In this document: in pieces, positions 26,469 through 36,276 of the stretch
How positions within the stretch are numbered: position 1 is the stretch's first letter
How the letters are laid out: the number at the start of each line of letters is the position of its first letter
Assembly: GCA_947644195.1 (NCBI GenBank)
Contig: CANRZB010000001.1
Span: 1-64,000, forward strand
Source of the DNA: an uncultured Clostridium sp.
GTDB lineage: Bacteria > Bacillota > Clostridia > Lachnospirales > Lachnospiraceae
Reading direction: 5' to 3'
DNA length: 64,000 nucleotides
Notes under the pieces: model-generated
What the model was told of the DNA's origin: nothing
The model's database searches: none
What the model saw: only the letters and a program-made list of their open reading frames with translations
Position numbers and translations under genes: made by a program

Positions 26469-27512
26469 ATGCCACAGACAAACCGTGCTTCTCATCCGAT
26501 CCGTAATACCGTCATTACCGTTCTTATCATTGTAGCCTTTATCGGTCTATTTATCTATTCACAGTTACATAACCAGGTTACTTTATATGACGACCCAAAT
26601 ACCGAGGGAAACACCAGTGGCAATTTATTAAACGGGGGATACTTTTGTCTTTCTGACGATACCATATATTTTTCAAATTCCAACGATGACAATGCGCTCT
26701 ATTCCATGGATACCAAACTGGAAAAACTAAAGAAACTCTCCAGCGACAAGGTCAGTTATATCAATGCCGCGGGTAAATATGTATTCTATACCAGACGAAA
26801 CGACCAGAAATCATCTACGGGAGAGGGTCTGCTTTCCCTGAGTACCACGGGTTTATTCCGGATTACCAATGACGGCAAAAATCTATATAAAATATATGAC
26901 GATCCCACCCAAGTGGTAAATCTGCACGGTAATTTTATCTATTATCAGCACTATGATAAAAAAGAAGGTTTGCAGCTATACTCTGCGAAAATTGACGGTT
27001 CCAGCGATGACCAGCTCAGCGAAGAAGCTATCGCCCCTTTTGCAGTAGAAGACGGACTGATTTATTATACCGGCTGGGATACCGACCATATGATCCACTC
27101 CATGAATATCAATGGATCTGAGAAAAATATTATTTATGATGGAAACTGCACCTCCTTAATCAAGGCTGGCAGCCATCTATACTTTATGGATATGCAGCAA
27201 AACTATGCCCTTGTCCGAATCAATCCGGACGGGAGCGAACCGGAAACTCTGGTTTCCAATCGCATTGCTACCTACAATGTAGACAAAACAGAATCCACCA
27301 TCTATTATCAGGTTGATGACGGAAAAAACAACGGTTTATACCGCCTGGATTTGGAAAACAATGAGACACAGCTGTTAGCTGCAGGCGATTATAATTATCT
27401 CCATCTCATTTCCAACTACCTGTTCTACAAATCCTATAACGGTGATACCACCTATGTTATGGATCTTGCGACGGAACAGTCACAAACATTTTCTCCTAAA
27501 ACCAAGAAATAA
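26469..27512 (+). CDS. DUF5050 beta-propeller-like membrane-anchored protein
   Basis: 347 residues. A single N-terminal membrane helix (VITVLIIVAFIGLFIYSQL) precedes an outer domain with repeated strands of the form IYYxxxDDGxNLYRL (for example IYFSNSNDDNALYSMD, IYYQVDDGKNNGLYRLD), the DUF5050 signature, probably a beta-propeller. Its job is unknown; relatives are surface-exposed in Clostridia. AGAAAGGA precedes the ATG. It ends only nine bases before the convergent folB-folK stop, with no terminator between them. Confidence 0.8.
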   Translation: MPQTNRASHPIRNTVITVLIIVAFIGLFIYSQLHNQVTLYDDPNTEGNTSGNLLNGGYFCLSDDTIYFSNSNDDNALYSMDTKLEKLKKLSSDKVSYINAAGKYVFYTRRNDQKSSTGEGLLSLSTTGLFRITNDGKNLYKIYDDPTQVVNLHGNFIYYQHYDKKEGLQLYSAKIDGSSDDQLSEEAIAPFAVEDGLIYYTGWDTDHMIHSMNINGSEKNIIYDGNCTSLIKAGSHLYFMDMQQNYALVRINPDGSEPETLVSNRIATYNVDKTESTIYYQVDDGKNNGLYRLDLENNETQLLAAGDYNYLHLISNYLFYKSYNGDTTYVMDLATEQSQTFSPKTKK

Positions 27513-27521
27513 GGTAGTAAT

Positions 27522-28343
27522 CTATTCCGCTTTCCTTATTTGCTGCTCCATTTCTGTGATCGTTTTTCGAAAAACGGGATGGACGGCATAAGGAGCAATC
27601 TCTGCCAATGGTTGGAGCACAAAAGAACGTCTATGCATTTCAGGATGCGGAATCGTCAATACATCGGTATGCAGGAGGATTTCATCATACAGAAGAATAT
27701 CCACATCAATCGTCCGGGGCCCCCAATGAACTGTTCGGACACGTTTTAACTCCTCTTCTATCCTGCCAATCTGATCTAGCAGCTCTGTCGGGGTTTGCAA
27801 GGTCCACATTTCCACTGCCCCATTCAAAAAATCATCCTGCGCCACCTCTCCAACTGGTTCTGTTACCAGATATCCCGATACCACCAGGTCTCGATTCCGG
27901 GGATCACTCCGCAGCAATTCCACTGCCCGGTCCAAATTTGCCTGTTTATCCCCCAGATTCGATCCAATCCCTAAATAGACCCGATGCCATTTTCGATGTA
28001 TGGTAACCGATACGGTTTCTAACGGTATCCGTACTGGCGCCCAGGGCTTTTCGATTTCCAAATCCACCGATTGTACCAGTGGAAATTCCAGCAAAATCCG
28101 TTCTGCCAAATGTTCTGCCAATCTCTCAATCAAGCGAAACGTATGTCCCTGTGCCTCTCTGCAGATGATTTCAGATACCTGGGCATAGTTTACGGAGTCT
28201 GCCAATTCATCTGACTGTCCCGGCGTTCGGGCATCCACGCCCATCCTAACTGAGACCAGAAACTTCTGCCCTAATCTATTTTCCTCCTCCAGCACTCCGT
28301 GGTTTGCAAAAACCTCCAACCGTTTGATCTGTATTTGATCCAT
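27522..28343 (-). CDS. folK: Bifunctional dihydroneopterin aldolase / HPPK (FolB-FolK)
   Basis: 273 residues. Residues 1-118 are FolB (MDQIQIKRLEVFANHGVLEEENRLGQ with the catalytic Glu-rich loop, and a Lys in IEKPWAPV), which splits dihydroneopterin. Residues about 120-273 are FolK (YLGIGSNLGDKQANL, RVRTVHWGPRTIDVDILLY), which adds pyrophosphate to hydroxymethyl-dihydropterin. Both are consecutive steps of folate synthesis. The fusion is common in Clostridia. GTAGGAGA precedes the ATG. folP and folE are not in the window. Confidence 0.93.
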   Translation of the reverse strand: MDQIQIKRLEVFANHGVLEEENRLGQKFLVSVRMGVDARTPGQSDELADSVNYAQVSEIICREAQGHTFRLIERLAEHLAERILLEFPLVQSVDLEIEKPWAPVRIPLETVSVTIHRKWHRVYLGIGSNLGDKQANLDRAVELLRSDPRNRDLVVSGYLVTEPVGEVAQDDFLNGAVEMWTLQTPTELLDQIGRIEEELKRVRTVHWGPRTIDVDILLYDEILLHTDVLTIPHPEMHRRSFVLQPLAEIAPYAVHPVFRKTITEMEQQIRKAE

Positions 28344-28460
28344 CCTATTCTCCTACTTTCCTCGTTGCAACCTGACATGCCAAACGCTAACAGTTCATAC
28401 AGGTTCTATCTGTAGTATAAACCGTCCATCAAAGATCCTCCTATAACCAATGGCGGCCCT

Positions 28461-29366
28461 TTATTTCCAATACCATTTGCTTCCCGTGCATTTCATGATC
28501 AGCCACTTGGGAAGTCTCGTATAATGTCGTCCTAATCGAAAGCCGATCAGCTTACATCCGCATTGCAGCATGAAATATACGGTCATCAGTATATTTCCAC
28601 GTTTAATTAAATCCACAATGATATGTTTAGCATAGCCGGCCCCCTCTTTTTCCGAAGAGATTGCCGCAAAAATTTCCTCGTACTGCTTCTGGGATACCCC
28701 CAAATCAAAGTTACGGTGAAACTGCTGCATACAGGAATAATCATGAGAATGTATCACCTGCGCTTCTGCACAGTATGCCACGGAATATCCGGCATGGATC
28801 ATATGATATGCCATAATCATATCCTCATTAAAAATAGCCGGATGTACAAACCCTCCCAATTCCTCATAAAAACTGCGGCGATATAAAGCACAGACATCGG
28901 AGCAGAAATAAGTCTTAATGCCCATTTGTTCCTCATCGTCAATGGTTTTCACGATATTTTGAGGCGGGTAATTATACCCCCTAGTCATTCTCTCCAACAC
29001 ACCTGCTGCTGGTCTCGCCAGCTGTCTGGCATAGGCAATCCCTGCCTTTTCATCCTCCATCGCATGCAGAAGATGTTCTATCAAATGTGTGTCCACCGGC
29101 ATGGCATCCTGCGTCATAAATAGAATAAACTCGGATTCTGACTGACGTGCCCCCAGATCCCTGGTCCCCCCATGATCAAACTCTGCCTGCAGCACTGGAA
29201 TCACAGTAATCCGGTCATCCTGTGGCTGTAATAAAGGATCCCCTGCCTGCTTGATTGTCTGCAACAGCCAGATATGGGAAATCTCAACGGTCTGCTTCAT
29301 CAACCTGCCCAATAATTTTTGCAGTTCCTTTCCCGGCTGATATACCGGAATTACCACATCAATCAT
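28461..29366 (-). CDS. Glycosyltransferase family 2
   Basis: 301 residues. The GT-A opening IDVVIPVYQPGKELQKLLG is followed by the FDHGGTRDLGARQS segment and an acidic metal site in FMTQDAMP, most like rhamnosyl- or similar sugar transferases of cell-surface polysaccharide synthesis. No membrane segment apart from a weak C-terminal hydrophobic patch. ATG 29366 has GGAGGAAAC before it and was chosen over 29384. It follows metH by 38 bases; no other polysaccharide gene is adjacent. Confidence 0.85.
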   Translation of the reverse strand: MIDVVIPVYQPGKELQKLLGRLMKQTVEISHIWLLQTIKQAGDPLLQPQDDRITVIPVLQAEFDHGGTRDLGARQSESEFILFMTQDAMPVDTHLIEHLLHAMEDEKAGIAYARQLARPAAGVLERMTRGYNYPPQNIVKTIDDEEQMGIKTYFCSDVCALYRRSFYEELGGFVHPAIFNEDMIMAYHMIHAGYSVAYCAEAQVIHSHDYSCMQQFHRNFDLGVSQKQYEEIFAAISSEKEGAGYAKHIIVDLIKRGNILMTVYFMLQCGCKLIGFRLGRHYTRLPKWLIMKCTGSKWYWK

Positions 29367-29404
29367 AGTTTCCTCCGTTTCCAAACATACAACATTTTCT
29401 ATAC

Positions 29405-31975
29405 TCAGGATTCTTTCGATCCTTTATCTTCCATCAACCGGGCCGCCAATGCCACTGCCTCCTGTGCATCCTTCGAATAACCATCTGCCCCGATTTCATC
29501 CGCAAATCCCTGGGTAATCACGGCTCCTCCAATCATGATACTGACATCCAGGTTTCGTTCCCTGACGAGAGCTACAACTTTTTTCATCTCCATCATCGTT
29601 GTTGTCATCAATGCAGACAGACCAATGATATCTGCCTGTTCGCGTTCGGCAGCATCGACAATCACCTCTGCCGGAACATCTTTTCCCAGATCAATGACCC
29701 GGTATCCATAATTGCGCAGCATGAGCGCCACCAGGTTTTTCCCAATATCATGGATATCATGCTCCACCGTGGCAATCACAACCGTGGCGAGTGGCTCACT
29801 TGTCCTCCCCTGCGCCAGAAGTGGTTCCAGAATACCAATCCCCTGTTCCATCGTTTCTGCACTGGAAATTAGTTGTGGCAGGAAATAGACCTGCTGCTCA
29901 AACAGTTCTCCCACATAATTGATGGCAGGAATCAGACTCCCGTCGATCATAGCCTGTGGATCCTTCCCTTCGGAAAGCGCCTCGGACACTAATGCCTGAA
30001 TCCGATTCTTTCTCCCTCTGACCACTGCCTCAAAGAGTGGATCTGTCTGACGCTCGGGAGGAATCCATTGCTTCCCGGAGGAAGAACTGCCCTTCTGCGA
30101 AACAGCAGTTGCGTCGACTTCTCCGCTGACCACCGTAACCTTATGGCGGCTGACACGATCAATATAGCGTAAATCCCCCTCCGGCTTATTCATTAACAAA
30201 TCTGCCGCATAGACAGTATGCATCAATAAATCCTGCGACGGATTGGCAATTGCCATCGTCAGTCCGGCACCAATTGCCAAAGCCATAAAGCTGCTATTGA
30301 CATAGGAACGCTCCGGCAATCCAAAGGAAATATTCGAAAGGCCACACACCGTAGCCAATCCCAATTCCTGTTTACAATAACGGATCGTTTCTAAGGTTTC
30401 CCTGGCCGCATTGGAATTCGCCCCAACGGTCGCAACCAGACCATCTACCACAATATCTTCGGGACGCAGTCCCTGTGCCACTGCCTCATTCAGGATCGTA
30501 TGGATAATGTTCTTTTTCTCCTCCAAATCCTTTGGCAAACCCTGATCCGATAATGGCAGCAAGATAAACATGGCGCCGTATTTCCTGGCAATCGGAATCA
30601 ACTTCTCAAACTTCTCTTTTTCCAGGGAAATGGAATTGATTAACGCCCGCCCCGGATAGATCCGCAGGGCAGCCTCCACCACATTCACATAACTGGAATC
30701 AATGGACAATGGAAGATCACTAACCATCGTTAGCTCCTGCACTACCTTAATCATCATTTCCTGCTCATCAATTCCGTTCATCCCCATATTGACATCCAAC
30801 ACGGCAGCTCCGGCTTCCTCCTGTGCCTCAGCAAAATCTGTAACCAGATCCAACTCTCCCCTGCGCAGCTGTTCCTGCAACTCCTTTTTCCCAGTAGGAT
30901 TGATCCGCTCTCCAATTACGAGAAACGCACTGTCCAGATCAATGTTGCGTGTGTTTCGTTCATTTGACAAAGCCCTGCGAATCGTATTCCCCCGCCTGCC
31001 TGAAAACGCTACCTGCCGCTGCAGATCATGTTTCCTTAACTGATCAGCCAACATTCCGATATGCTCTGGCGTGGTTCCACAACATCCACCTAAAATATCT
31101 GCCCCAGCCTCTACCAGTTCTATCATTCCCTGGGCATATTCTGGCGCATCCATATCATATACCGTTTTCCCTCCCTGTAGCGTTGGCAATCCGGCATTCG
31201 GTTTAGCAACAATTGGGATATCTGCATATCTTGCCATTCTTCGAACAACATCACACATCTGTTTCGGCCCAGTAGAGCAATTGACGCCCACGGCGTCCAC
31301 TCCCATCGACGTCATTACCAGCGCTGCCGTTTCTGGATCCGTACCAAATAGTGTCCTCCCATCTTCATCAAAGGTTAGTGTGACCATCACAGGGAGATTA
31401 CATACCTCACCGGCAGCAATTACCGCAGCACGACATTCCTGCAGGCTCATCATTGTCTCAACCACCAGCAAATCCACACCAGCTTCTTCCAAGGCTTGGA
31501 TCTGCTCACGGTAAATAGCAATCAATTCCTCGAATGGCAACGGTCCCATGGGTTCCACCTGCTGCCCAGTCATCGTCAGATCCCCGATCACATAGAGAGG
31601 CCGCTCTGCTGTCCTCTCTGTTTCTTTTGTAGTCTCGGTCTGTCGCTGCTTTTGCGCCCTCATTTTTTCCCTTGCTTCTGCAATTGCTTCTCGGGAAATC
31701 TGTACCAATTCCCGATTCATCTCCACCAGACGGTCCTGTAATCCATATTCTCTCAGTTTAATGCGGTTTGCAGAAAATGTTGGGGCATAGACGGCATCGG
31801 ATCCAGCCAAAATATATTCGATCTGTAGTTCCTTCAACACATCCCGATGTTCCAGAATCCATTCCTCGGGACACACCCCGGTGGGCATCCCACGCTCCTG
31901 TAAATTGGAACCGGTTGCTCCATCCAGTATTAACTTTCCCTGCATCATTCGATCTCGAAATTCCCGTTTCGTCAT
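29405..31975 (-). CDS. metH: Cobalamin-dependent methionine synthase, short form
   Basis: 856 residues. It moves a methyl group from methyl-THF to homocysteine. The homocysteine domain carries the zinc Cys residues in GVNCSTGP (C233) and GGCCGTTPEH (C298, C299). The pterin-binding domain follows (VIGERINPTGKKELQE). The cobalamin cap and Rossmann module holds DIHDIGKNLVALML, with the B12-ligating His. The AdoMet-dependent reactivation domain found in E. coli MetH (about 1200 residues) is missing, so reactivation needs another protein. A charged insert (about residues 104-127) looks family-specific. The gene starts three bases after the upstream ABC-F stop. Confidence 0.93.
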   Translation of the reverse strand: MTKREFRDRMMQGKLILDGATGSNLQERGMPTGVCPEEWILEHRDVLKELQIEYILAGSDAVYAPTFSANRIKLREYGLQDRLVEMNRELVQISREAIAEAREKMRAQKQRQTETTKETERTAERPLYVIGDLTMTGQQVEPMGPLPFEELIAIYREQIQALEEAGVDLLVVETMMSLQECRAAVIAAGEVCNLPVMVTLTFDEDGRTLFGTDPETAALVMTSMGVDAVGVNCSTGPKQMCDVVRRMARYADIPIVAKPNAGLPTLQGGKTVYDMDAPEYAQGMIELVEAGADILGGCCGTTPEHIGMLADQLRKHDLQRQVAFSGRRGNTIRRALSNERNTRNIDLDSAFLVIGERINPTGKKELQEQLRRGELDLVTDFAEAQEEAGAAVLDVNMGMNGIDEQEMMIKVVQELTMVSDLPLSIDSSYVNVVEAALRIYPGRALINSISLEKEKFEKLIPIARKYGAMFILLPLSDQGLPKDLEEKKNIIHTILNEAVAQGLRPEDIVVDGLVATVGANSNAARETLETIRYCKQELGLATVCGLSNISFGLPERSYVNSSFMALAIGAGLTMAIANPSQDLLMHTVYAADLLMNKPEGDLRYIDRVSRHKVTVVSGEVDATAVSQKGSSSSGKQWIPPERQTDPLFEAVVRGRKNRIQALVSEALSEGKDPQAMIDGSLIPAINYVGELFEQQVYFLPQLISSAETMEQGIGILEPLLAQGRTSEPLATVVIATVEHDIHDIGKNLVALMLRNYGYRVIDLGKDVPAEVIVDAAEREQADIIGLSALMTTTMMEMKKVVALVRERNLDVSIMIGGAVITQGFADEIGADGYSKDAQEAVALAARLMEDKGSKES

Positions 31976-31978
31976 ATT

Positions 31979-33946
31979 CTATTCATCCTCCGACAAACTT
32001 TCCCACTGCTCCATCAACATTTCCAACCGTTCCTCATTTTGCTCTCGCTCCTTTGTAGACTCCTGCAGCAAGGCCACATTTGTTCCATTGGCGGGATCGG
32101 CTAGAATTCCATCCAATTCCTCATTGCGCAGTTCCAGGGATTCTATCTCTGCCTCGACCTTTTTGAGCTCATTAGCTATCTTCCTCCTGCGTGCCTGCTC
32201 CTCTTTCTGCTGCTGCCAGGAAGCCTGACCACCAATCGGCGCATCCTCCTGTCCCTGCACGGTTCCACTGTCTTCCGGTCCCAATTTTAGACCAGAGCCT
32301 TGCTTCCCCACATCTAAGACATTCCCGGCAGCACGTTCCACATCTTCCCGTTTCTCCAGGAAATAATCATAATTTCCAATATAATTATCAATCCTTTGAT
32401 TGGTCAAATTTATTATCCGCGTCGCCGTTGTATTGATAAAATACCGGTCATGTGACACATATAACACGGTTCCCTCGAAGTGGCGGATCGTATGTTCCAA
32501 AATTTCTTTGGAATCAATATCCAAATGGTTCGTCGGCTCATCCAATAATAAGAAATTTGCATCGGACAACATCAGTTTTGCCAAAGATACCCGTCCACGC
32601 TCCCCTCCACTTAAGGACTTAATCTGCTTAAAAACATCATCCTCTTTAAAGAGAAATGCGGCCAGCGTATTTCTGACTTCCGTGTTGTTCATTGTGGGAT
32701 AGTCATCTTGAATTTCCTCAAATAACGTTTTCTCTGGATGTAATACCTGATGCTCCTGGTCATAGTAAGCAACCTGAACATTTGTTCCAAAGCTTACTTT
32801 CCCGGCATCAGGCGGCAGCATCTCATTGAGAATCCGAAGTATGGTCGTCTTGCCGGCTCCATTATCTCCAATGATCGCAACATGCTCTCCCCGTTTTATT
32901 TCAAAGCTAATGTCCTCAAACAGGGACATCCCATCAAAACTTTTGCTGAGATGTTCCACTTGAAGTACATCGTTACCACTCTGTATCCTCGGCGTAAAGG
33001 TCAGCTTCATCTGCGTATCTTCTTCCATCGGCTTCTCAATCCGTTCGATCTTATCTAACATCTTTTCCCGGCTTTCGGCCCGCTTGATTGATTTCTCCCG
33101 ATTAAACGATTTGAGTTTTTCGATGACGGCCTCCTGATGCCGAATTTCTGCCTGCTGATTCTGATACTGCTTCATCAGGGCATCCATAATCTCCTGCCGT
33201 TTCCTGGCGTACTGGGTATAATTCCCCTGGTACATTCTCCCATGGGTCTGCCGCAGTTCAATAACCTTAGTCACAATTTTGTCCAGAAAATACCGGTCAT
33301 GCGCCACAATCAACACCGCTCCAGCATAGGCGGAAAGATAACCCTCTAACCATGCAATCGCATTGATATCCAAATGATTGGTAGGTTCGTCCAAAATAAT
33401 CAGATCCGGCGCCTGCAGTAGCATCTTCGCTAATGCCACACGGGTCTTTTCCCCCCCGGATAACGTATTGACTGGTTTGGAAAATTCCTCCTCCATAAAT
33501 CCCAGCCCTTTCAATACCCCGGTCAGTTTACTTGGATAAGAATACCCGTCTAACTGTTCAAAACGATGCCTGGCATTGTCATACTTGCGGATCAATTCTT
33601 CGAGTTCTCGGCCCTCACATTCCTCCATACGTGCCGACCAGGTACTCATCTGCTGTTCCAGCCTTGGAATTTCCGGTTTAGCATCCTGCATTTCCTCAAA
33701 AATAGTCTTTCCCGACTGATACTCCTGGTTCTGTGCCAGATACCCTACGGTAATATCTCCCCGCAGAATAACTTCTCCTTCGTCTGCCTGGATCTGACCC
33801 ATGATAATTTTTAACAGGGTAGACTTGCCCGATCCATTTATTCCGACAATCGCCGCCTTTTCCTGTTCATTGATATGAAAAGTCACATCGGATAATATCA
33901 CATCCGTACTAAATGCCTTGCTAATATGGCTGCATTGTAAAATCAT
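31979..33946 (-). CDS. ABC-F ATPase, YdiF/YheS-like
   Basis: 655 residues. Two nucleotide-binding domains without membrane segments: NBD1 with GINGSGKSTLL, LSGGEKTR, LIILDEPTNHLD, and NBD2 with GDNGAGKTTIL, LSGGERGR, LLLDEPTNHLD. The interdomain linker (KRQEIMDALMKQYQNQQAEIRHQEAVIEKL-like helices) is the P-site-tRNA-interaction region that defines ABC-F proteins, which act on ribosomes. A C-terminal coiled coil is present, as in YdiF. ATG 33946 follows CAGGAGAA. Both ATP sites look complete. Confidence 0.9.
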   Translation of the reverse strand: MILQCSHISKAFSTDVILSDVTFHINEQEKAAIVGINGSGKSTLLKIIMGQIQADEGEVILRGDITVGYLAQNQEYQSGKTIFEEMQDAKPEIPRLEQQMSTWSARMEECEGRELEELIRKYDNARHRFEQLDGYSYPSKLTGVLKGLGFMEEEFSKPVNTLSGGEKTRVALAKMLLQAPDLIILDEPTNHLDINAIAWLEGYLSAYAGAVLIVAHDRYFLDKIVTKVIELRQTHGRMYQGNYTQYARKRQEIMDALMKQYQNQQAEIRHQEAVIEKLKSFNREKSIKRAESREKMLDKIERIEKPMEEDTQMKLTFTPRIQSGNDVLQVEHLSKSFDGMSLFEDISFEIKRGEHVAIIGDNGAGKTTILRILNEMLPPDAGKVSFGTNVQVAYYDQEHQVLHPEKTLFEEIQDDYPTMNNTEVRNTLAAFLFKEDDVFKQIKSLSGGERGRVSLAKLMLSDANFLLLDEPTNHLDIDSKEILEHTIRHFEGTVLYVSHDRYFINTTATRIINLTNQRIDNYIGNYDYFLEKREDVERAAGNVLDVGKQGSGLKLGPEDSGTVQGQEDAPIGGQASWQQQKEEQARRRKIANELKKVEAEIESLELRNEELDGILADPANGTNVALLQESTKEREQNEERLEMLMEQWESLSEDE

Positions 33947-34031
33947 CCTGTTCTCCTGTCTGTATGCCTCTCCACCCAAAGCTTTTTTCAACTTCATCAT
34001 CCTATTCTCACTTCTATTTCGCAAACATAGA

Positions 34032-35301
34032 TTACCTGCGCATACGGTCTATGGAAGCATTGACTCTCTGATACACTTCTGCTGGATCCACACCAATCTG
34101 AAACTGTCCATTCTCATATAGAATCTTCCCATTTACCATGGTTAATTTCACATTTTGCTTACTTCCACTGTATACCAGATTCTTGGCAATATGATTGAGC
34201 GGCTGCATATTCGGCTGCTGTAGGTCAATCATAATCAGATCCGCATACTTTCCAGCCGCCAGGGTATCACATTCCGGCAGGCACATGGCATGTGCACCAC
34301 CCACAGTCGCCATTCGCAGCACTTCCATGGCATCCATGGCAGCTGCATCCTCTTCCTGAAACTTTTGTAAAGCCGTTACCAGAAACATCTCCCGAAACAT
34401 ATCAAGACAATTATTGCTGGCCGGGCCGTCCGTTCCAATCGCCAGACCAATTCCCTTGTCCAGCATCTTCTGGATGGGCGCAATACCACTGGCGAGTTTC
34501 ACATTGGACGCCGGATTGGTTACCACCCAAATCTTTTTGTCCCTGCATATCTCCAGATCCTGCTCCGTCATATGGACACAATGGAAACCACCGCCGCCAT
34601 ATTCCAACAATCCTAATTGGTCAAACAAAACGGTCGGCGTTACCCCGTACCGTTCCACACACCCCTCCACTTCCTTTCTGGTTTCGGAATTGTGTGTATA
34701 AACCGGAGCTTTCCGTTTCTGGCTCAACGCTGCCATCTCTTCCAGAATCTCTCTTTTTGTATTCCGCATGAAATCCCAACTGATAAGAAATCAGAGGATC
34801 ATAATCATTAAAATGCAGGTACTCCTCCTCGATCTCTGCTACTGTCCCCCCAAAGTCATTAATGCTTCCACACAGAACTGTTCGAAATCCTGTATCCCTG
34901 GAAGCCTTAGCATTGGCTTCATTTTTCAAATACATGTCAAAGTTGGATGTAATACCACTGGTTAGATATTCCATATTTGCCAGAACCGCACACCAGTAGA
35001 CATCCTCCTCCGTCAACTTGCTCTCCATAGGAAATACCTGCTCATACAGCCATTCCTGCAGCGGCAGGTCATCCGCATACGAACGCAGAAACGTCATCGC
35101 AGAATGTGTATGGGCATTCTTAAATCCAGGCATTACCACATTCCCCTGGGCATCTATCTCCCGATCCCATTTCTCTCCCTGGCTAGGTTTTTCCGGTCCC
35201 ACATACACAATACGTTCCCCATCAATCTGGATCTCGCCCTCTATGATCTCCGTCCCCGGCTCCATCGTCAGAATCCGGGCATGATATATTCTTGTCTTCA
35301 T
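34032..35301 (-). pseudogene. Frameshifted SAH/MTA deaminase-like amidohydrolase
   Basis: Two overlapping ORFs form one amidohydrolase of the MtaD/TRZ-ATZ family, about 420 residues if repaired. The first (start 35301, GGAGGAG before it) has the metal HxH in FKNAHTHSAM and runs to GFHAEY, the next metal His. The frame then changes: the second ORF supplies KREILEEMAALSQ, HNSETR, VHMTEQD and the metal Asp in IGTDGPAS. The join is a run of five A on the minus strand (T5 at 34754-34758). Removing one A gives YKREILEE and restores the protein. Either a sequencing/assembly error or a true disruption. Intact relatives deaminate S-adenosylhomocysteine or methylthioadenosine, fitting the nearby purine nucleoside phosphorylase and metH. 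Confidence 0.85.
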
Positions 35302-35322
35302 CCACTTAACTCCTCCCTGGTT

Positions 35323-36165
35323 TTATTCTTTGTGCATCGATTCATGGATCGCTTTGATGCTTTCCGTCACCAGACGCCGAAACAACGGTGCAACTCGGTC
35401 CGCCGTCTCCTGCACTTCCTTATGTGTGAGAGGAACGGGTGAAATGCCGCTTGCCAGGTTCGAAATGCAGGAAATTCCACAAATCTTCATTCCCATATGA
35501 TTCGCCGCCACCGCCTCGCAAGCGGTACTCATGCCCACAGCATCTGCACCGATCATCCGACACATTCGAATCTCGGCGGGTGACTCATAATTCGGGCCAG
35601 ACAACTGGATATAAACCCCCTCCTGCAGGGCAATGTCTTGCTGCATCGCAGTTTTGCGGATCACCTTTTGTAAATCCTTATCATAGATATTGCTCATATC
35701 TGGGAAACGCACTCCCAGATCATCCATATTCGGTCCAATCAAAGGCGATGGCACAAAATCCGAAATCTGGTCCCGGATCAGCATGAAATCTCCCGCATGA
35801 AATTCCCCGTTAATACCTCCGGATGCATTGGTCAGGAATAAGACCTTTGCTCCCATGAGTTTCATTAACCGAATCGGCAACACGACATCAGACATTTCAT
35901 ATCCTTCATAATAGTGCACCCGTCCTTTCATACAGACCACAGGAACCTGATCCACTATTCCAAAAATATATTTCCCCTGATGTCCTGGCACAGTAGAAAC
36001 AGGAAACCCTTCCAAATCATGGTAATCCAGTTCCGCAACCACCTCAATTCCCTGCGCATAATCCCCCAGTCCAGAACCCAGCACCAACGCTACTTCCGGG
36101 GTAAAATGGATCTTCTCCTGGAATGTCTTGTAACATCTCATCAATTTCTCGTATACATCACTCAT
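35323..36165 (-). CDS. Purine nucleoside phosphorylase
   Basis: 280 residues, trimeric-type PNP. Phosphate-site landmarks GSGLGDY, VPGHQGKYIFG and GRVHYYEGYE are present, as is the base-site segment ISCISNLASGIS. An Asn after the second Ser is typical for enzymes that take 6-oxopurines such as inosine and guanosine rather than methylthioadenosine. I preferred ATG 36165 (AAAGGATGG upstream) over the track start at 36249. The stop lies 21 bases before the amidohydrolase start, suggesting the two acted together in nucleoside salvage. Confidence 0.92.
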   Translation of the reverse strand: MSDVYEKLMRCYKTFQEKIHFTPEVALVLGSGLGDYAQGIEVVAELDYHDLEGFPVSTVPGHQGKYIFGIVDQVPVVCMKGRVHYYEGYEMSDVVLPIRLMKLMGAKVLFLTNASGGINGEFHAGDFMLIRDQISDFVPSPLIGPNMDDLGVRFPDMSNIYDKDLQKVIRKTAMQQDIALQEGVYIQLSGPNYESPAEIRMCRMIGADAVGMSTACEAVAANHMGMKICGISCISNLASGISPVPLTHKEVQETADRVAPLFRRLVTESIKAIHESMHKE

Positions 36166-36276
36166 CGTATCCCATCCTTTCTCAAGATAATTAAAAGCCC
36201 CAACATAACTACAGGCTGCATCCACTGCCGGAAGAAACCGTTCTCCCAACCGTTCGCTGAAAAATAGCAGCCTTAG

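Noticed and set aside
34750-34765. Programmed frameshift in the amidohydrolase
   Set aside because: The A5-G run invites a dnaX-type -1 slip, but joining the halves needs +1, so a sequencing error or mutation is more likely.
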